Positions 23,052 through 31,687 of a stretch of 37,727 bases of DNA are shown one piece after another. The stretch lies in assembly GCA_937901465.1 (NCBI GenBank), contig CALGTU010000026.1, positions 1-37,727 of the forward strand. Direction: 5' to 3'. The notes below the pieces were generated by a model, which saw only the letters and a list, made by a program, of their open reading frames with translations, searched no databases and was not told the origin of the DNA. The position numbers and the translations under genes were made by a program. This DNA comes from an uncultured Clostridia bacterium. GTDB taxonomy: Bacteria > Bacillota > Clostridia > Oscillospirales > Ruminococcaceae. Within the stretch, counting starts at the first letter, position 1, and each line of letters begins with the position of its first letter.

Positions 23052-24683
23052 ATGTCGACAAATAAAAACATAGAAAAAATAGGTATCTTTGCTATTATTC
23101 TTTCTCTTGTTTCTGTTTTTCTTCTTTTAGGATTTACAACGAAAAAAGAATTTCATATGCAATATGAAGACCTTATTTTCGACACCTCGAAAATTCATCA
23201 TATCGATATAGTTTTAGACGATAAAGATGCATTTTTAGATAGTTGTCTTTCTGAAAAATATACATCATGTTCGGTTGTTATCGACGGCAAGGCAATGGGT
23301 AATGTTGCTATAAGAGGAAAAGGAAATACATCACTCACATCTGTTAATTCAATGGATAGTGACAGATACAGTTTCAAGATAGAATTTGACCATTATGAAG
23401 AAGGCAAGAACTATTTCGGTCTTGATAAGCTTGTTCTCAATAATGTCATTCAGGATAATACCTATATGAAAGACTATCTCACCTATGAAATGATGAGAGA
23501 AGCGGGCGTAAATGCCCCTTTATGCAGTTATGGAATTGTTACTGTAAACGGCGAAGAACATGGTCTTTATCTTCTTTTAGAAGCGGTTGAGGATTCGTTT
23601 TTAGTAAGAAATTACGGCTCTGTTTCGGGGAATTTATATAAGCCCGACACCTCTGAAATGGCGGGCGGAAAAGGCAACGGACAGAATTTTAAAGGAGAAA
23701 ATTCAGGCGGAAACAATGCCGTTAAACTTCTTTATACAGATGATGAATTTTCATCTTATTCCGAAATTTTCGACAACGCAAAAACAGATATAACGGATAA
23801 TGACAAAGAAAGACTTATTGAGTCGCTCAAGAAAATTTCTGAAAAAGAAGATATTGAATCGGTCGCTGATACAGACTCGCTGATAAGATATTTTGCGGTT
23901 CATAATTTTGTCTGCAACGGTGACAGTTATACAGGCAATATGGTTCATAATTATTATCTTTATGAAGATAACGGAAAACTCTCTATGCTCCCCTGGGATT
24001 ATAACCTCGCTTTCGGCGGATTTCAGGGAAAAGACGCTTCGACACAGGTAAACTTCCCCATAGAATACGAAAATATTTCAGACAGACCTATGGTTTTATT
24101 CATCTTCTCTGATGAAAACTATAAACAAAAATATTATGATTTTTATTACGACTTTATATCGAAAGTTGACACAGAAAAAATCATAATAAAAACCGACGCT
24201 CTGATTTCTTCATATGTTGAAAAAGACCCTACAAAATTCTGCACATTTGAAGAATACAAAGAAGGTGTTAAAACGCTTATAGAATTCTGTAACCTTAGAA
24301 AAGAAAGCGTTTTATCACAGCTTTCATCTGAAGAAAAACTGGTAGACGCAAGTAGTATAAACCTTTCTTCAATGGGAACGATGAATATCGGCAAGGGCGG
24401 AAATTTTGAAAGTTTTCCGACTTACAGACCCGAGGGAGAAATCCCCGATATGCCCGATGAAAATAAAGAACGTCCAGAGCGCCCCGACGGACAGAATTTC
24501 CCCGAAAATATAGGAGAGGGACAGTTCCCTATGGGTAACGGCGGACAGTTCCCCGAAAATATGGGCGGACAGAATACAGAAAATATTCCAAACGAAAACG
24601 GAAATGACGGCTTTATTCTTTTCATAGTTTCAATACTGATTCTTGCGGGCGGACTTGTGTTTGTAGCAGTTTACAAGAGATAA
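23052..24683 (+). CDS. Membrane-anchored CotH-family kinase-like protein
   Basis: CotH proteins are atypical protein kinases first known from spore coats. This 543-residue form has an N-terminal membrane segment (12-28) and a CotH domain (about 45-420) containing RGKGN (88-92), K109, DNTYMKDYL, HGLYLLLE and the metal-binding DYN of LPWDYNLAFGG (316-318). A Pro/Gly/Asn-rich region (about 440-515) has repeated PEN(I/M)G and GQFP units, and a C-terminal membrane segment (519-539) precedes the last basic residues. The catalytic part should lie outside the cell. GGAG overlaps the DUF4956 stop. Confidence 0.88.
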   Translation: MSTNKNIEKIGIFAIILSLVSVFLLLGFTTKKEFHMQYEDLIFDTSKIHHIDIVLDDKDAFLDSCLSEKYTSCSVVIDGKAMGNVAIRGKGNTSLTSVNSMDSDRYSFKIEFDHYEEGKNYFGLDKLVLNNVIQDNTYMKDYLTYEMMREAGVNAPLCSYGIVTVNGEEHGLYLLLEAVEDSFLVRNYGSVSGNLYKPDTSEMAGGKGNGQNFKGENSGGNNAVKLLYTDDEFSSYSEIFDNAKTDITDNDKERLIESLKKISEKEDIESVADTDSLIRYFAVHNFVCNGDSYTGNMVHNYYLYEDNGKLSMLPWDYNLAFGGFQGKDASTQVNFPIEYENISDRPMVLFIFSDENYKQKYYDFYYDFISKVDTEKIIIKTDALISSYVEKDPTKFCTFEEYKEGVKTLIEFCNLRKESVLSQLSSEEKLVDASSINLSSMGTMNIGKGGNFESFPTYRPEGEIPDMPDENKERPERPDGQNFPENIGEGQFPMGNGGQFPENMGGQNTENIPNENGNDGFILFIVSILILAGGLVFVAVYKR

Positions 24684-24685
24684 GA

Positions 24686-24712
24686 AAAAGCACCCTAAGG
24701 GGTGCTTTTTTA
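24686..24712. terminator. Bidirectional intrinsic terminator
   Basis: GCACCC pairs with GGGTGC around TAAG, extended by A and T runs on either side. It overlaps the stop of the convergent lipoprotein gene at 24710 and serves both strands. Confidence 0.9.
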
Positions 24713-25153
24713 TTTCTTTATATTTCCGTCTGCATCATACATAGTCTGTTTGATTATATGTCCGTTTGAATCGAATTCACAGATAAGGTAATCTACGAGT
24801 TCTTCATCTTCATTATAATATGATGTTTTTACTCCGTTTCCGTTTGTATCATAATCTTCAATCATAAAAATGGTATTGTCGGCTCTGTAAGCGGTTTCTT
24901 TTTTCATTGTATTCCCGCCGGGATAGTATTCGAATATAGTATAAAATTTAATTGAACCATCAAAATAAAAACAGGTTTCTTTTATCTTTCTGTCGAGTGA
25001 GTCATATTCGATTACAACGGGGTTCCCTTCTGTTCCTGCTCTTTCTGTTCTTGCTGCATAAACAGCGGTTTCTGATTCGGGATTTTCAACGCAGGCTGTC
25101 ATAGAAGAAAGTATCATCGCAAAGGCAAAGAATACGCCGATAAATTTTTTCAT
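24710..25153 (-). CDS. Small secreted lipoprotein with short YD/toothbrush-like repeats
   Basis: The 147-residue protein has a signal peptide and lipobox ending in SMTAC, so it should be lipid-anchored outside the membrane. The mature part consists of repeating units of about 20-25 residues, such as EYDSLDRKIKET, DYDTNGNGVKTSYY, EFDSNGHIIKQTMY and DADGNIKK. These resemble the MORN/YD-type beta-hairpin repeats seen in many small surface proteins. No enzyme motif is present. AAGGGTGG precedes the ATG. It is monocistronic, convergent with the CotH operon, and its function is unknown. Confidence 0.78.
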   Translation of the reverse strand: MKKFIGVFFAFAMILSSMTACVENPESETAVYAARTERAGTEGNPVVIEYDSLDRKIKETCFYFDGSIKFYTIFEYYPGGNTMKKETAYRADNTIFMIEDYDTNGNGVKTSYYNEDEELVDYLICEFDSNGHIIKQTMYDADGNIKK

Positions 25154-25188
25154 TATAAAACCACCCTTTACTTTTATTTTGTAAGTGA

Positions 25189-25217
25189 ATTATATCATAA
25201 ATTTTTCTGTAAATCAA
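25189..25217 (-). promoter_or_regulatory. Promoter of the small lipoprotein gene
   Basis: On the minus strand TTGATT and TATAAT are separated by 17 bases. It lies just beyond the terminator of the upstream operon. Confidence 0.78.
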
Positions 25218-25223
25218 TATAAA

Positions 25224-25253
25224 AAACACACACTCTGTTTGGAGTGTGTGTTT
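25224..25253 (-). terminator. Terminator of the Gld-type ABC operon
   Basis: AAACACACACTC pairs with GAGTGTGTGTTT around six bases. On the minus strand TTTATATT follows. It begins 11 bases after the stop of the 91-residue protein gene. Confidence 0.92.
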
Positions 25254-25263
25254 TGTTTTTTCT

Positions 25264-25539
25264 TTATGAAAGCCATGCATATGCAACATCGAGCGCTGCA
25301 TAAAGGCCTTCCTTTTCGCTTGTCTTGCTTACTCTTTCGAGAGGATTCTTGCTTTCGTCGGTTGACATTTTATAGAGCTTTATTTTTGTTGCAACTTCCA
25401 TATCGCCGACTTTTTTCTTTTCGATGACCTGCATCATGACAACAAAGTCATCAGACATATTTCCATAATAGATTTCGTCTTTTTTTCTTACAAGAGGGAA
25501 ACCCTTGTATGAGAAAATTTCCTTATTTGTATCAGCCAT
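25264..25539 (-). CDS. Small soluble protein of unknown function in the Gld-type operon
   Basis: The 91-residue protein has no membrane segment or signal. It begins with a strand-rich part (FSYKGFPLVRKKDEIYYG) and ends in a helix (KEGLYAALDVAYAWL). I do not recognise a family. AGGAGG precedes the ATG, and the gene follows the DUF4340 gene by 18 bases, so it is the last cistron of the operon. Its role in export is unproven. Confidence 0.75.
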   Translation of the reverse strand: MADTNKEIFSYKGFPLVRKKDEIYYGNMSDDFVVMMQVIEKKKVGDMEVATKIKLYKMSTDESKNPLERVSKTSEKEGLYAALDVAYAWLS

Positions 25540-25557
25540 TTCTGTAATCCTCCTTTT

Positions 25558-26994
25558 TTACCATGTCATAACGAGTGCTTCGCCGTTATCGAGATTTTTG
25601 ATATTCTTTTCAAGAACTTCGATATATGATGTTCGGCAATAATATGAAACCTTGCCGTTATATGTTACAACAGATTCCTTATTTCCTACATCATAGAATT
25701 CGAGAGTTTCTGTTACATTTCCCTCTGATTTGATTGTTATGGTTGCATAGGGTGTGAGTCCGCCTATAATTGTATCATCGGTTACTATTCTTTCAAATCT
25801 GAATTTGAAAAGGTATTCGAAAAGACTTCTGAAATCTGAAACAGGCATTTCTTTTCCGTTTCTAGTAGCAGTGAATTCTTCAGAAGAAACCTTGCCCGAT
25901 TTCTTTATCGTTTCGTTTACATTTCTTGTCTTTATGGTGATATCGGTTGTTGTATCTGCAACAGCCTTATAAACATAGCTTACCGCGATATCGCCGACAT
26001 CAATCTTTATCCAGGGAAGAACATCGGCACTTACCGAATAGATGATATCATCTTTTCCCTCAACCATAACGAAATAGCTTTCTGTTCCGTTTGAAGAAAC
26101 AGCCTTGTTTCCTACAAAAATCTTTTCCTTGCCCGCATCGCTGTTCATTGTGATTGTAGCGAATGGTTCTTTAAGACCCGCTGTTTCAAGGTCGGTTTCA
26201 GAAACGGGATAACGGACTGCTGAAATAGCTGAAATTCCGTAAAGGCCGTTGGGAAGGATATATTTTATTGTTTCTGTAAGTTTAAGGTCAACGGGAGAAG
26301 TTAAAACAAACGCTTCTTCTTCGTCATAAGCCATTGTTATTGTATAGGGGAAATCGCTTCTTTCAATAATCATCTCTCTTACAATAGGAAGTTTTCCTTC
26401 GCTGTCCCTCTCCGGAACTTTTGTAACTATGGGACTCAAAAGGTTTTCCTTTGAAATTCCCATAAAAACAGTAAGGGGTGATTTTGAAACCGCATGGACT
26501 GTCTTTTCGCCTTCAAAACAGAAATACACTGCTTCATACTGTGAAAGGGGGATATCATCTCCTAAAAGGAGAGTTTTCTTATCTCCGTTTTTGAAAGTTA
26601 CTTCGATTTTTGTCTTCGGATTTTTAAGACCGTATTTTGAAAGGTCAGAAGCGTTTTCTTCAATTACCTGCTGTGAAACGAGGCTTGAAGCTCTTTCAAC
26701 CAGAACCGAAATATAAGCGTTATAAAGTTCTTTTCCTTCAAGACCTTTGACTGAAAGTCCCTTCTGTGTTCTTTCGATTTCGTATGTTCCCTTTTCGTTT
26801 TTAACCTTTAAATAGCTTACAGAATCGGGAGCTTTTTCATAAAGAAGTTTTGAAGTTACAACTTCGGTTGTTGTAGTAGCGGGGTCTTTGGTATCATCTT
26901 TGGGCTCTGTAAGGAAAAGCGCTATTAAGAGTCCCGAAAGAACAACTATTGCTATAACAACACCTATAAGCATCTTTTTTGTATTTCCGCCCAT
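25558..26994 (-). CDS. DUF4340 membrane-anchored protein
   Basis: The 478-residue protein has one N-terminal membrane segment (9-28) and a Thr-rich linker. A large extracytoplasmic part follows, made of repeated DUF4340-type units: DLSKYGLKNPKTKIEVTF and, again, ETAGLKEPFATITM. DUF4340 proteins commonly follow a GldG-like gene and an ABC-2 transporter, as here. Its ATG shares one base with the GldG-like stop (TAATG). AAGGAG precedes it. The function is unknown; a partner of the transporter at the outer membrane face is inferred. Confidence 0.87.
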   Translation of the reverse strand: MGGNTKKMLIGVVIAIVVLSGLLIALFLTEPKDDTKDPATTTTEVVTSKLLYEKAPDSVSYLKVKNEKGTYEIERTQKGLSVKGLEGKELYNAYISVLVERASSLVSQQVIEENASDLSKYGLKNPKTKIEVTFKNGDKKTLLLGDDIPLSQYEAVYFCFEGEKTVHAVSKSPLTVFMGISKENLLSPIVTKVPERDSEGKLPIVREMIIERSDFPYTITMAYDEEEAFVLTSPVDLKLTETIKYILPNGLYGISAISAVRYPVSETDLETAGLKEPFATITMNSDAGKEKIFVGNKAVSSNGTESYFVMVEGKDDIIYSVSADVLPWIKIDVGDIAVSYVYKAVADTTTDITIKTRNVNETIKKSGKVSSEEFTATRNGKEMPVSDFRSLFEYLFKFRFERIVTDDTIIGGLTPYATITIKSEGNVTETLEFYDVGNKESVVTYNGKVSYYCRTSYIEVLEKNIKNLDNGEALVMTW

Positions 26995-28463
26995 TATTTA
27001 TGTCTCCTTCTGATATAGACAACAACACCTGCTACAGCGATAGCCAAAGGAATGATGATTGTTGCGATAGTTGACATAACGCCTGTCTGGGCGTCGGTTG
27101 CTTCGAGCATATCGCCCGCAAGGCTCTTGGGAGCGATTACGATTGACTGTTCTTTACCGTTGAGTTTGTTTACAGCACCGAAAATGTATTCAGCGTTATT
27201 GAGTGTTGCATAATCGAAGAAGGGTGCCATAAGCATTTCGGGTGATGTTAAAACTAAGATGTGGCTTCCCTTTCTGTCAACAGCGTTCATTGAGTCAAAC
27301 TTTGAACCTACTGCCATAACGGGCTGTTTCTTTCTTTCAAGAGTTGTGGGGTCAAGAGTTGATGTATCCGCATCGTTGGGGATAACAACGCCTGTATCTG
27401 CTGTTGAAAGAAGAACCTGTGTTTCTCTTGTGTCCTTAACATCCCATAAAACATCAACGGGTGAAGGAGTAGGCATAAGAACGGGAAGGTCTTTATTCTG
27501 TAAGTTTTCTGAATATCTGTCGTTATATTCAAATGAACGGATAGCGTAAGATGTTCCTGTTGACATAAGGTTTGATGTGTCAAGGTCTAAAAGTCTTCCG
27601 GGAGAAACCTTAAGTCCGTAAGCAGCGAGAAGGTTATTGACATTTGTCATTTCGCCCTGCTTATAACAACCGATATAGAATAATGTCTTGCCGTAGTTTC
27701 CGTCGTTATAAAGGAAAGCTTCGAGCTTATCAGCCATATCGGGTGAAAGGTCTGTAACGGGAGTGTTCAAGATAACCATTGTTGCATCTTCGGGGATTTT
27801 TCCCATAGTAACGTCAACTTCTTCGATTTCGTATCCGTTTGCAATCATCATTTCTGTAAGGTCTGTTATATAGAAATATGATTTTCCGTTAAGGATAGCA
27901 GCCTTTATAACCTTATCATCGATAACGTTCATAATAGCAGATGTTATCGCCTGTTCTGTTGTATTAGCAGAGTCCATTGTTCCTGCCGAGTTTATTGTAT
28001 AGTCGATAAGGTCGCCCTGAGAAAGAGGCTTTACCTTATTTCCACATGATACAACGGCGATGTAGTTTGAAAGGTCGCCTTTATAGAGGTTACTATACTG
28101 TGTGAAGATTTCGGGGTTTGTCTGAATATTTGCATATTCTATTGTGATTTTATCTGAATACTGTTTGTATTTGTTTAAAACTTCAACTATGGATTTTCCT
28201 TCAAGACCCATATCGTTGAGTGCTCTTTCTTCCATAAAAACAGTAATCTTTATATCCTTTTCGAGTGTTGAGAGATATTCTTTTGTCTGGTCGGTTACTT
28301 CATAAACCTGGTCTTTTGTAAGGTCAATCTTGATATCTGCTCTTTCTACAATCTTTGCAACAACAACGTTTAAAAGAATAACCGCAAGGATAAAGAGAAC
28401 GGTCATTCCCACAGACATAGCGCCGTATTTGAAACGCTGTTCCTTAAAAAAATTCTTATTCAT
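26994..28463 (-). CDS. GldG-family ABC transporter auxiliary protein
   Basis: The 489-residue protein has membrane segments near both ends (about 18-38 and 464-484) and an extracytoplasmic domain of the ABC_transp_aux type between them. The early segment DQVYEVTDQTKEYLSTLEKD, followed by ITVFMEE, is typical of GldG-like proteins. These accompany an ABC-2 permease and are needed for gliding in Bacteroidetes, but homologues in Firmicutes have no known gliding role. AAGGAAG precedes the ATG. It lies between the permease and DUF4340 genes. Confidence 0.88.
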   Translation of the reverse strand: MNKNFFKEQRFKYGAMSVGMTVLFILAVILLNVVVAKIVERADIKIDLTKDQVYEVTDQTKEYLSTLEKDIKITVFMEERALNDMGLEGKSIVEVLNKYKQYSDKITIEYANIQTNPEIFTQYSNLYKGDLSNYIAVVSCGNKVKPLSQGDLIDYTINSAGTMDSANTTEQAITSAIMNVIDDKVIKAAILNGKSYFYITDLTEMMIANGYEIEEVDVTMGKIPEDATMVILNTPVTDLSPDMADKLEAFLYNDGNYGKTLFYIGCYKQGEMTNVNNLLAAYGLKVSPGRLLDLDTSNLMSTGTSYAIRSFEYNDRYSENLQNKDLPVLMPTPSPVDVLWDVKDTRETQVLLSTADTGVVIPNDADTSTLDPTTLERKKQPVMAVGSKFDSMNAVDRKGSHILVLTSPEMLMAPFFDYATLNNAEYIFGAVNKLNGKEQSIVIAPKSLAGDMLEATDAQTGVMSTIATIIIPLAIAVAGVVVYIRRRHK

Positions 28464-28493
28464 AATAATATTCTTCCTTTCAGGTCTTACCTA

Positions 28494-29198
28494 TTAGCCC
28501 CAACGGCGTTTTTCAAGAACTTTCACTGTGAGGAAATTCATAACTGCAGAGAAACTTATGAAGAAAAGTATCGCTGAGATATTTATTATTCCGTATGTGA
28601 ATTCATAGAATTTTGTAAGGAATGAAAGTGATGAAAGCATCGACGCGATAGTTTTATTGGGGATAAATGATGCGAGCATATCTATCATATAGATAACTAT
28701 CATACAAGCGAAAGAACCTATCGCTGAAACAATCTGGCTTTCTGTAAGTGATGAAATGAAAAGTCCTACTGAAATAAATGCCATTCCGAGAACTGCCATT
28801 CCTACTGTGTAGCAGATAACAAGCTGCCACTGAACAACGCCGTAAACAGAGAGCATAAGTGCATAGATGAAGAATACAAGCATTCCCGCACAGAATACTA
28901 CTGTTGCCGCCAAAAATTTTCCCATAACAATGCCTGTTAAGCTTACGGGTGCTGTTAAAAGACACTGGTCTGTTTTATGCTTTTTATCTTCGCTGAGAAG
29001 ACGCATTGTAAGAATGGGGATTATAAACAAGAGAACCGAGAACATATTATCATATATTCCGCCCATGCTTGTTGTTTTGTTATAAATACATACCGCCTGG
29101 AAGAAAACTCCCGAGAAAAATGTGAACACTGCGAGATAAACATAAACTATGGGTGATGTAAAATACGCAATGATTTCTCTTCTGAAAATCGCTTTCAT
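28494..29198 (-). CDS. ABC-2 type permease (GldF-like)
   Basis: The 234-residue membrane protein has six membrane segments. The early FRREIIAYFTSPIVYVYL and the RLLSEDKKHKT loop are typical of ABC-2 permeases that pair with GldG-like proteins. It overlaps the ATPase stop by one base, and AGGGAGG lies just upstream. It forms the transport channel with the ATPase encoded before it. Export of an unknown substrate is inferred from the family. Confidence 0.92.
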   Translation of the reverse strand: MKAIFRREIIAYFTSPIVYVYLAVFTFFSGVFFQAVCIYNKTTSMGGIYDNMFSVLLFIIPILTMRLLSEDKKHKTDQCLLTAPVSLTGIVMGKFLAATVVFCAGMLVFFIYALMLSVYGVVQWQLVICYTVGMAVLGMAFISVGLFISSLTESQIVSAIGSFACMIVIYMIDMLASFIPNKTIASMLSSLSFLTKFYEFTYGIINISAILFFISFSAVMNFLTVKVLEKRRWG

Positions 29199-30157
29199 TA
29201 CTTTTTACCTCCCTTTGCAGAAATATCTTCGCCCGCAGTAACTTTAAGGAAGATATCTTCGAGAGTGAGTTCTGCGGATTTGAGTTCTAATATATGACGG
29301 TTCTTCTCAGCAACTCTTTCGAAAAGCTGTTTTCTGATATCTGTTTCGCCGTCTGTTTCGATGATATATTCGAAAGCACCCGGCTCTCTTTCGAAATCGC
29401 AAGAAACCGATTCAACACCCTGTATGCCTTCGATAAGCTTTATGTTTTCTTCCTTTGTTCCGTCGATACGGACGATAAGACGATGGTCTTCTGAAATTGA
29501 TTTTGAAATGTTTTCAGCTGTATCGTCTGCTACAACCTGTCCCTTATTGATGATAACGATTTTATCACAGACAGCCTGAATTTCAGAAAGGATATGTGAT
29601 GAAAGGATAACTGTGTGTCTTTCACCGAGCTTTTTGATAAGGTTTCTGATGTCGATGATCTGCTGAGGGTCAAGACCAACAGTAGGTTCGTCGAGAATGA
29701 GTATGGGTGGGTTGCCGATAAGTGCCTGTGCAAGCCCTACTCTCTGCTTATAACCTTTTGAAAGATTCTTTATGATTCTGTTATAAACATCTGTAATCTT
29801 AACGAGGTTGCATATCTGTCTGATATGTTCTTCTCTGGGTGATTTGCATTTTTTGAGGTCATAGATAAAATCAAGATATTCCTTAACTGTCATATCAAGA
29901 TAAAGGGGCGGAATTTCAGGAAGATATCCTATCTGTTCCTTGGCTTTTATGGGGTCTTTCAAAATATCGATACCATTTATCAGAGCCTGTCCGCTTGTTG
30001 CTGAAAGATAACCTGTCAGCATATTCATTGTTGTTGATTTTCCCGCGCCGTTGGGTCCTAAGAATCCTAAAATGATTCCGTCTTCAACGGTAAAGGAAAT
30101 TTCATTAACGGCTTTTTTATCGCCGTAATGTTTACTTAAGTTTTTTACTTCTATCAT
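29198..30157 (-). CDS. ABC transporter ATP-binding protein (GldA/CcmA-like)
   Basis: The 319-residue ATPase has Walker A GPNGAGKST (34-42), signature LSKGYKQR (132-139), Walker B ILILDEPTVGLDP and the switch histidine in LSSHIL. Roughly 80 residues after the ATPase core form the accessory C-terminal domain found in this export subfamily. AAGGAGG precedes the ATG. It is the first gene of a five-gene operon with one-base overlaps. It starts 75 bases after gltX with no terminator between and no convincing promoter, so it may share the upstream transcript. Confidence 0.94.
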   Translation of the reverse strand: MIEVKNLSKHYGDKKAVNEISFTVEDGIILGFLGPNGAGKSTTMNMLTGYLSATSGQALINGIDILKDPIKAKEQIGYLPEIPPLYLDMTVKEYLDFIYDLKKCKSPREEHIRQICNLVKITDVYNRIIKNLSKGYKQRVGLAQALIGNPPILILDEPTVGLDPQQIIDIRNLIKKLGERHTVILSSHILSEIQAVCDKIVIINKGQVVADDTAENISKSISEDHRLIVRIDGTKEENIKLIEGIQGVESVSCDFEREPGAFEYIIETDGETDIRKQLFERVAEKNRHILELKSAELTLEDIFLKVTAGEDISAKGGKK

Positions 30158-30232
30158 CTGTCCTGCCTCCTTAGTGCAGAAAATGTTAACTTAAATATTC
30201 TATTACCCTTATGTGATAACTGTGTGTTCTGA

Positions 30233-31687
30233 TTAAGACAATTTTTCGATACCCTTTTTGATTCTTGCGATTGTATCTTCTTTGCCTAAAATATAACACA
30301 TTTCAACAGCACCGCCGGGGGTAAACTGTTTTCCTGAAACAGCTGTTCTTACGGGCCATAAAATATAGCCGTTCTTAACACCTAACTTTTCAACAAGACC
30401 GAAGAGTGCTTCGTGGATATTATCAACTGTCCAGTCAGAAATATTCTCTAAAACGGGAAGTGATTCTTTTAAAGCTACAAGTGAAGTTTCTTCGTTTGTC
30501 TTCATCTTTTTATGGCAATACATTGCGATATCATATTCGGGAAGGTTATCTATAAAATCAACCTGTTCGGGAATATCTGTGAAGATTTCTGTTCTTGGCT
30601 GTAAAACTTCTGAAAGAAGCGCAAAATCGATATCTTCTCTCTTAACAGTCTGCTTGATATAGGGAAGGGCTTTTTCCATAAAGTCTGCCTTATCGAGCTT
30701 TCTGATATAAGCACCGTTTATAGCCTTGAGCTTAACGGGGTCAAATATAGCGGGTGATTTTGAAAGACCATCAATTGAGAATTCGTTTATGAGTTCTTCA
30801 ATAGTAAAGATTTCGTTTTCACCCTTGGGTGCCCAACCGAGAAGAGCGATATAGTTTACAACAGCTTCTGTCATAAAGCCTTTTTCTATAAGGTCGTTGA
30901 AAGAAGCGTCGCCGTTTCTCTTTGAGAGCTTTTCTGTTGCGTTCTTCATTATGTGTTCAACATGGATATATTTAGGTGGTGTCCAGCCGAATGCTTCATA
31001 AAGAAGATTATATTTGGGTGATGAAGCAAGGTATTCGTTTCCTCTTACAACATGTGTGATTCCCATAAGGTGATCGTCAACTACATTCGCGAAATTGTAT
31101 GTCGGCATTCCGTCTGTTTTGATAAGAATCTGGTCATCTAAAGTTGAGTTTTCAACTGTTATATCGCCATAGATTTCATCATGGAATGTTGTTGTTCCTT
31201 CTGTGGGAACTTTCTGTCTGATAACATAGGGGATACCTGCTTTGAGCTTTTCATCGATTTCTTCTTTCGATAAGTTTCTGCAGTGTCTGTCATACATAGG
31301 AGAAATTCTTGAAGCAACCTGAATTTTTCTTACTTCTTCAAGTCTTTCCTTATCGCAGAAGCAGTAATATGCATGTCCGCTTTCAACGAGCTTTTCAGCA
31401 TATTCCTTAAACATTCCCATTCTTTCAGACTGGATATAAGGACCAACGGGGCCACCTACATCGGGGCCTTCGTCCCAGTTAAGACCGCAGGCTTTAAGTG
31501 TGTTATAGATAACATCAACCGCACCCTCAACATATCTTTCCTGGTCGGTATCTTCAATACGAAGAATGAATTTTCCGTCTGATTTTTTTGCAATAAGATA
31601 GGTAAAAAGTGCTGTTCTGAGGTTACCTATGTGCATATACCCCGTTGGGCTTGGGGCAAATCGTGTTCTTACTGTTTCATTAGCCAT
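30233..31687 (-). CDS. gltX: Glutamate-tRNA ligase
   Basis: GltX charges tRNA-Glu with glutamate. The start at MANETVRTRF (484 residues) follows AAGGAAG; the upstream in-frame extension lies in ribF. The class-I HIGH motif is HIGN (19-22) in APSPTGYMHIGN, and the KMSKS motif is KLSKR (253-257). Cysteines C109, C111 and C136 match the zinc-binding insertion of bacterial enzymes. It overlaps ribF by eight bases. In many Clostridia this enzyme also charges tRNA-Gln for later amidation; that cannot be decided here. Confidence 0.97.
   Translation of the reverse strand: MANETVRTRFAPSPTGYMHIGNLRTALFTYLIAKKSDGKFILRIEDTDQERYVEGAVDVIYNTLKACGLNWDEGPDVGGPVGPYIQSERMGMFKEYAEKLVESGHAYYCFCDKERLEEVRKIQVASRISPMYDRHCRNLSKEEIDEKLKAGIPYVIRQKVPTEGTTTFHDEIYGDITVENSTLDDQILIKTDGMPTYNFANVVDDHLMGITHVVRGNEYLASSPKYNLLYEAFGWTPPKYIHVEHIMKNATEKLSKRNGDASFNDLIEKGFMTEAVVNYIALLGWAPKGENEIFTIEELINEFSIDGLSKSPAIFDPVKLKAINGAYIRKLDKADFMEKALPYIKQTVKREDIDFALLSEVLQPRTEIFTDIPEQVDFIDNLPEYDIAMYCHKKMKTNEETSLVALKESLPVLENISDWTVDNIHEALFGLVEKLGVKNGYILWPVRTAVSGKQFTPGGAVEMCYILGKEDTIARIKKGIEKLS

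Noticed and set aside
25558..30157. Evidence that the organism is a gliding Bacteroidetes member
   Set aside because: Gld-type ABC genes also occur in Firmicutes. Ribosome sites, promoters and the L10 leader are Gram-positive in type, and no other gliding gene is present.
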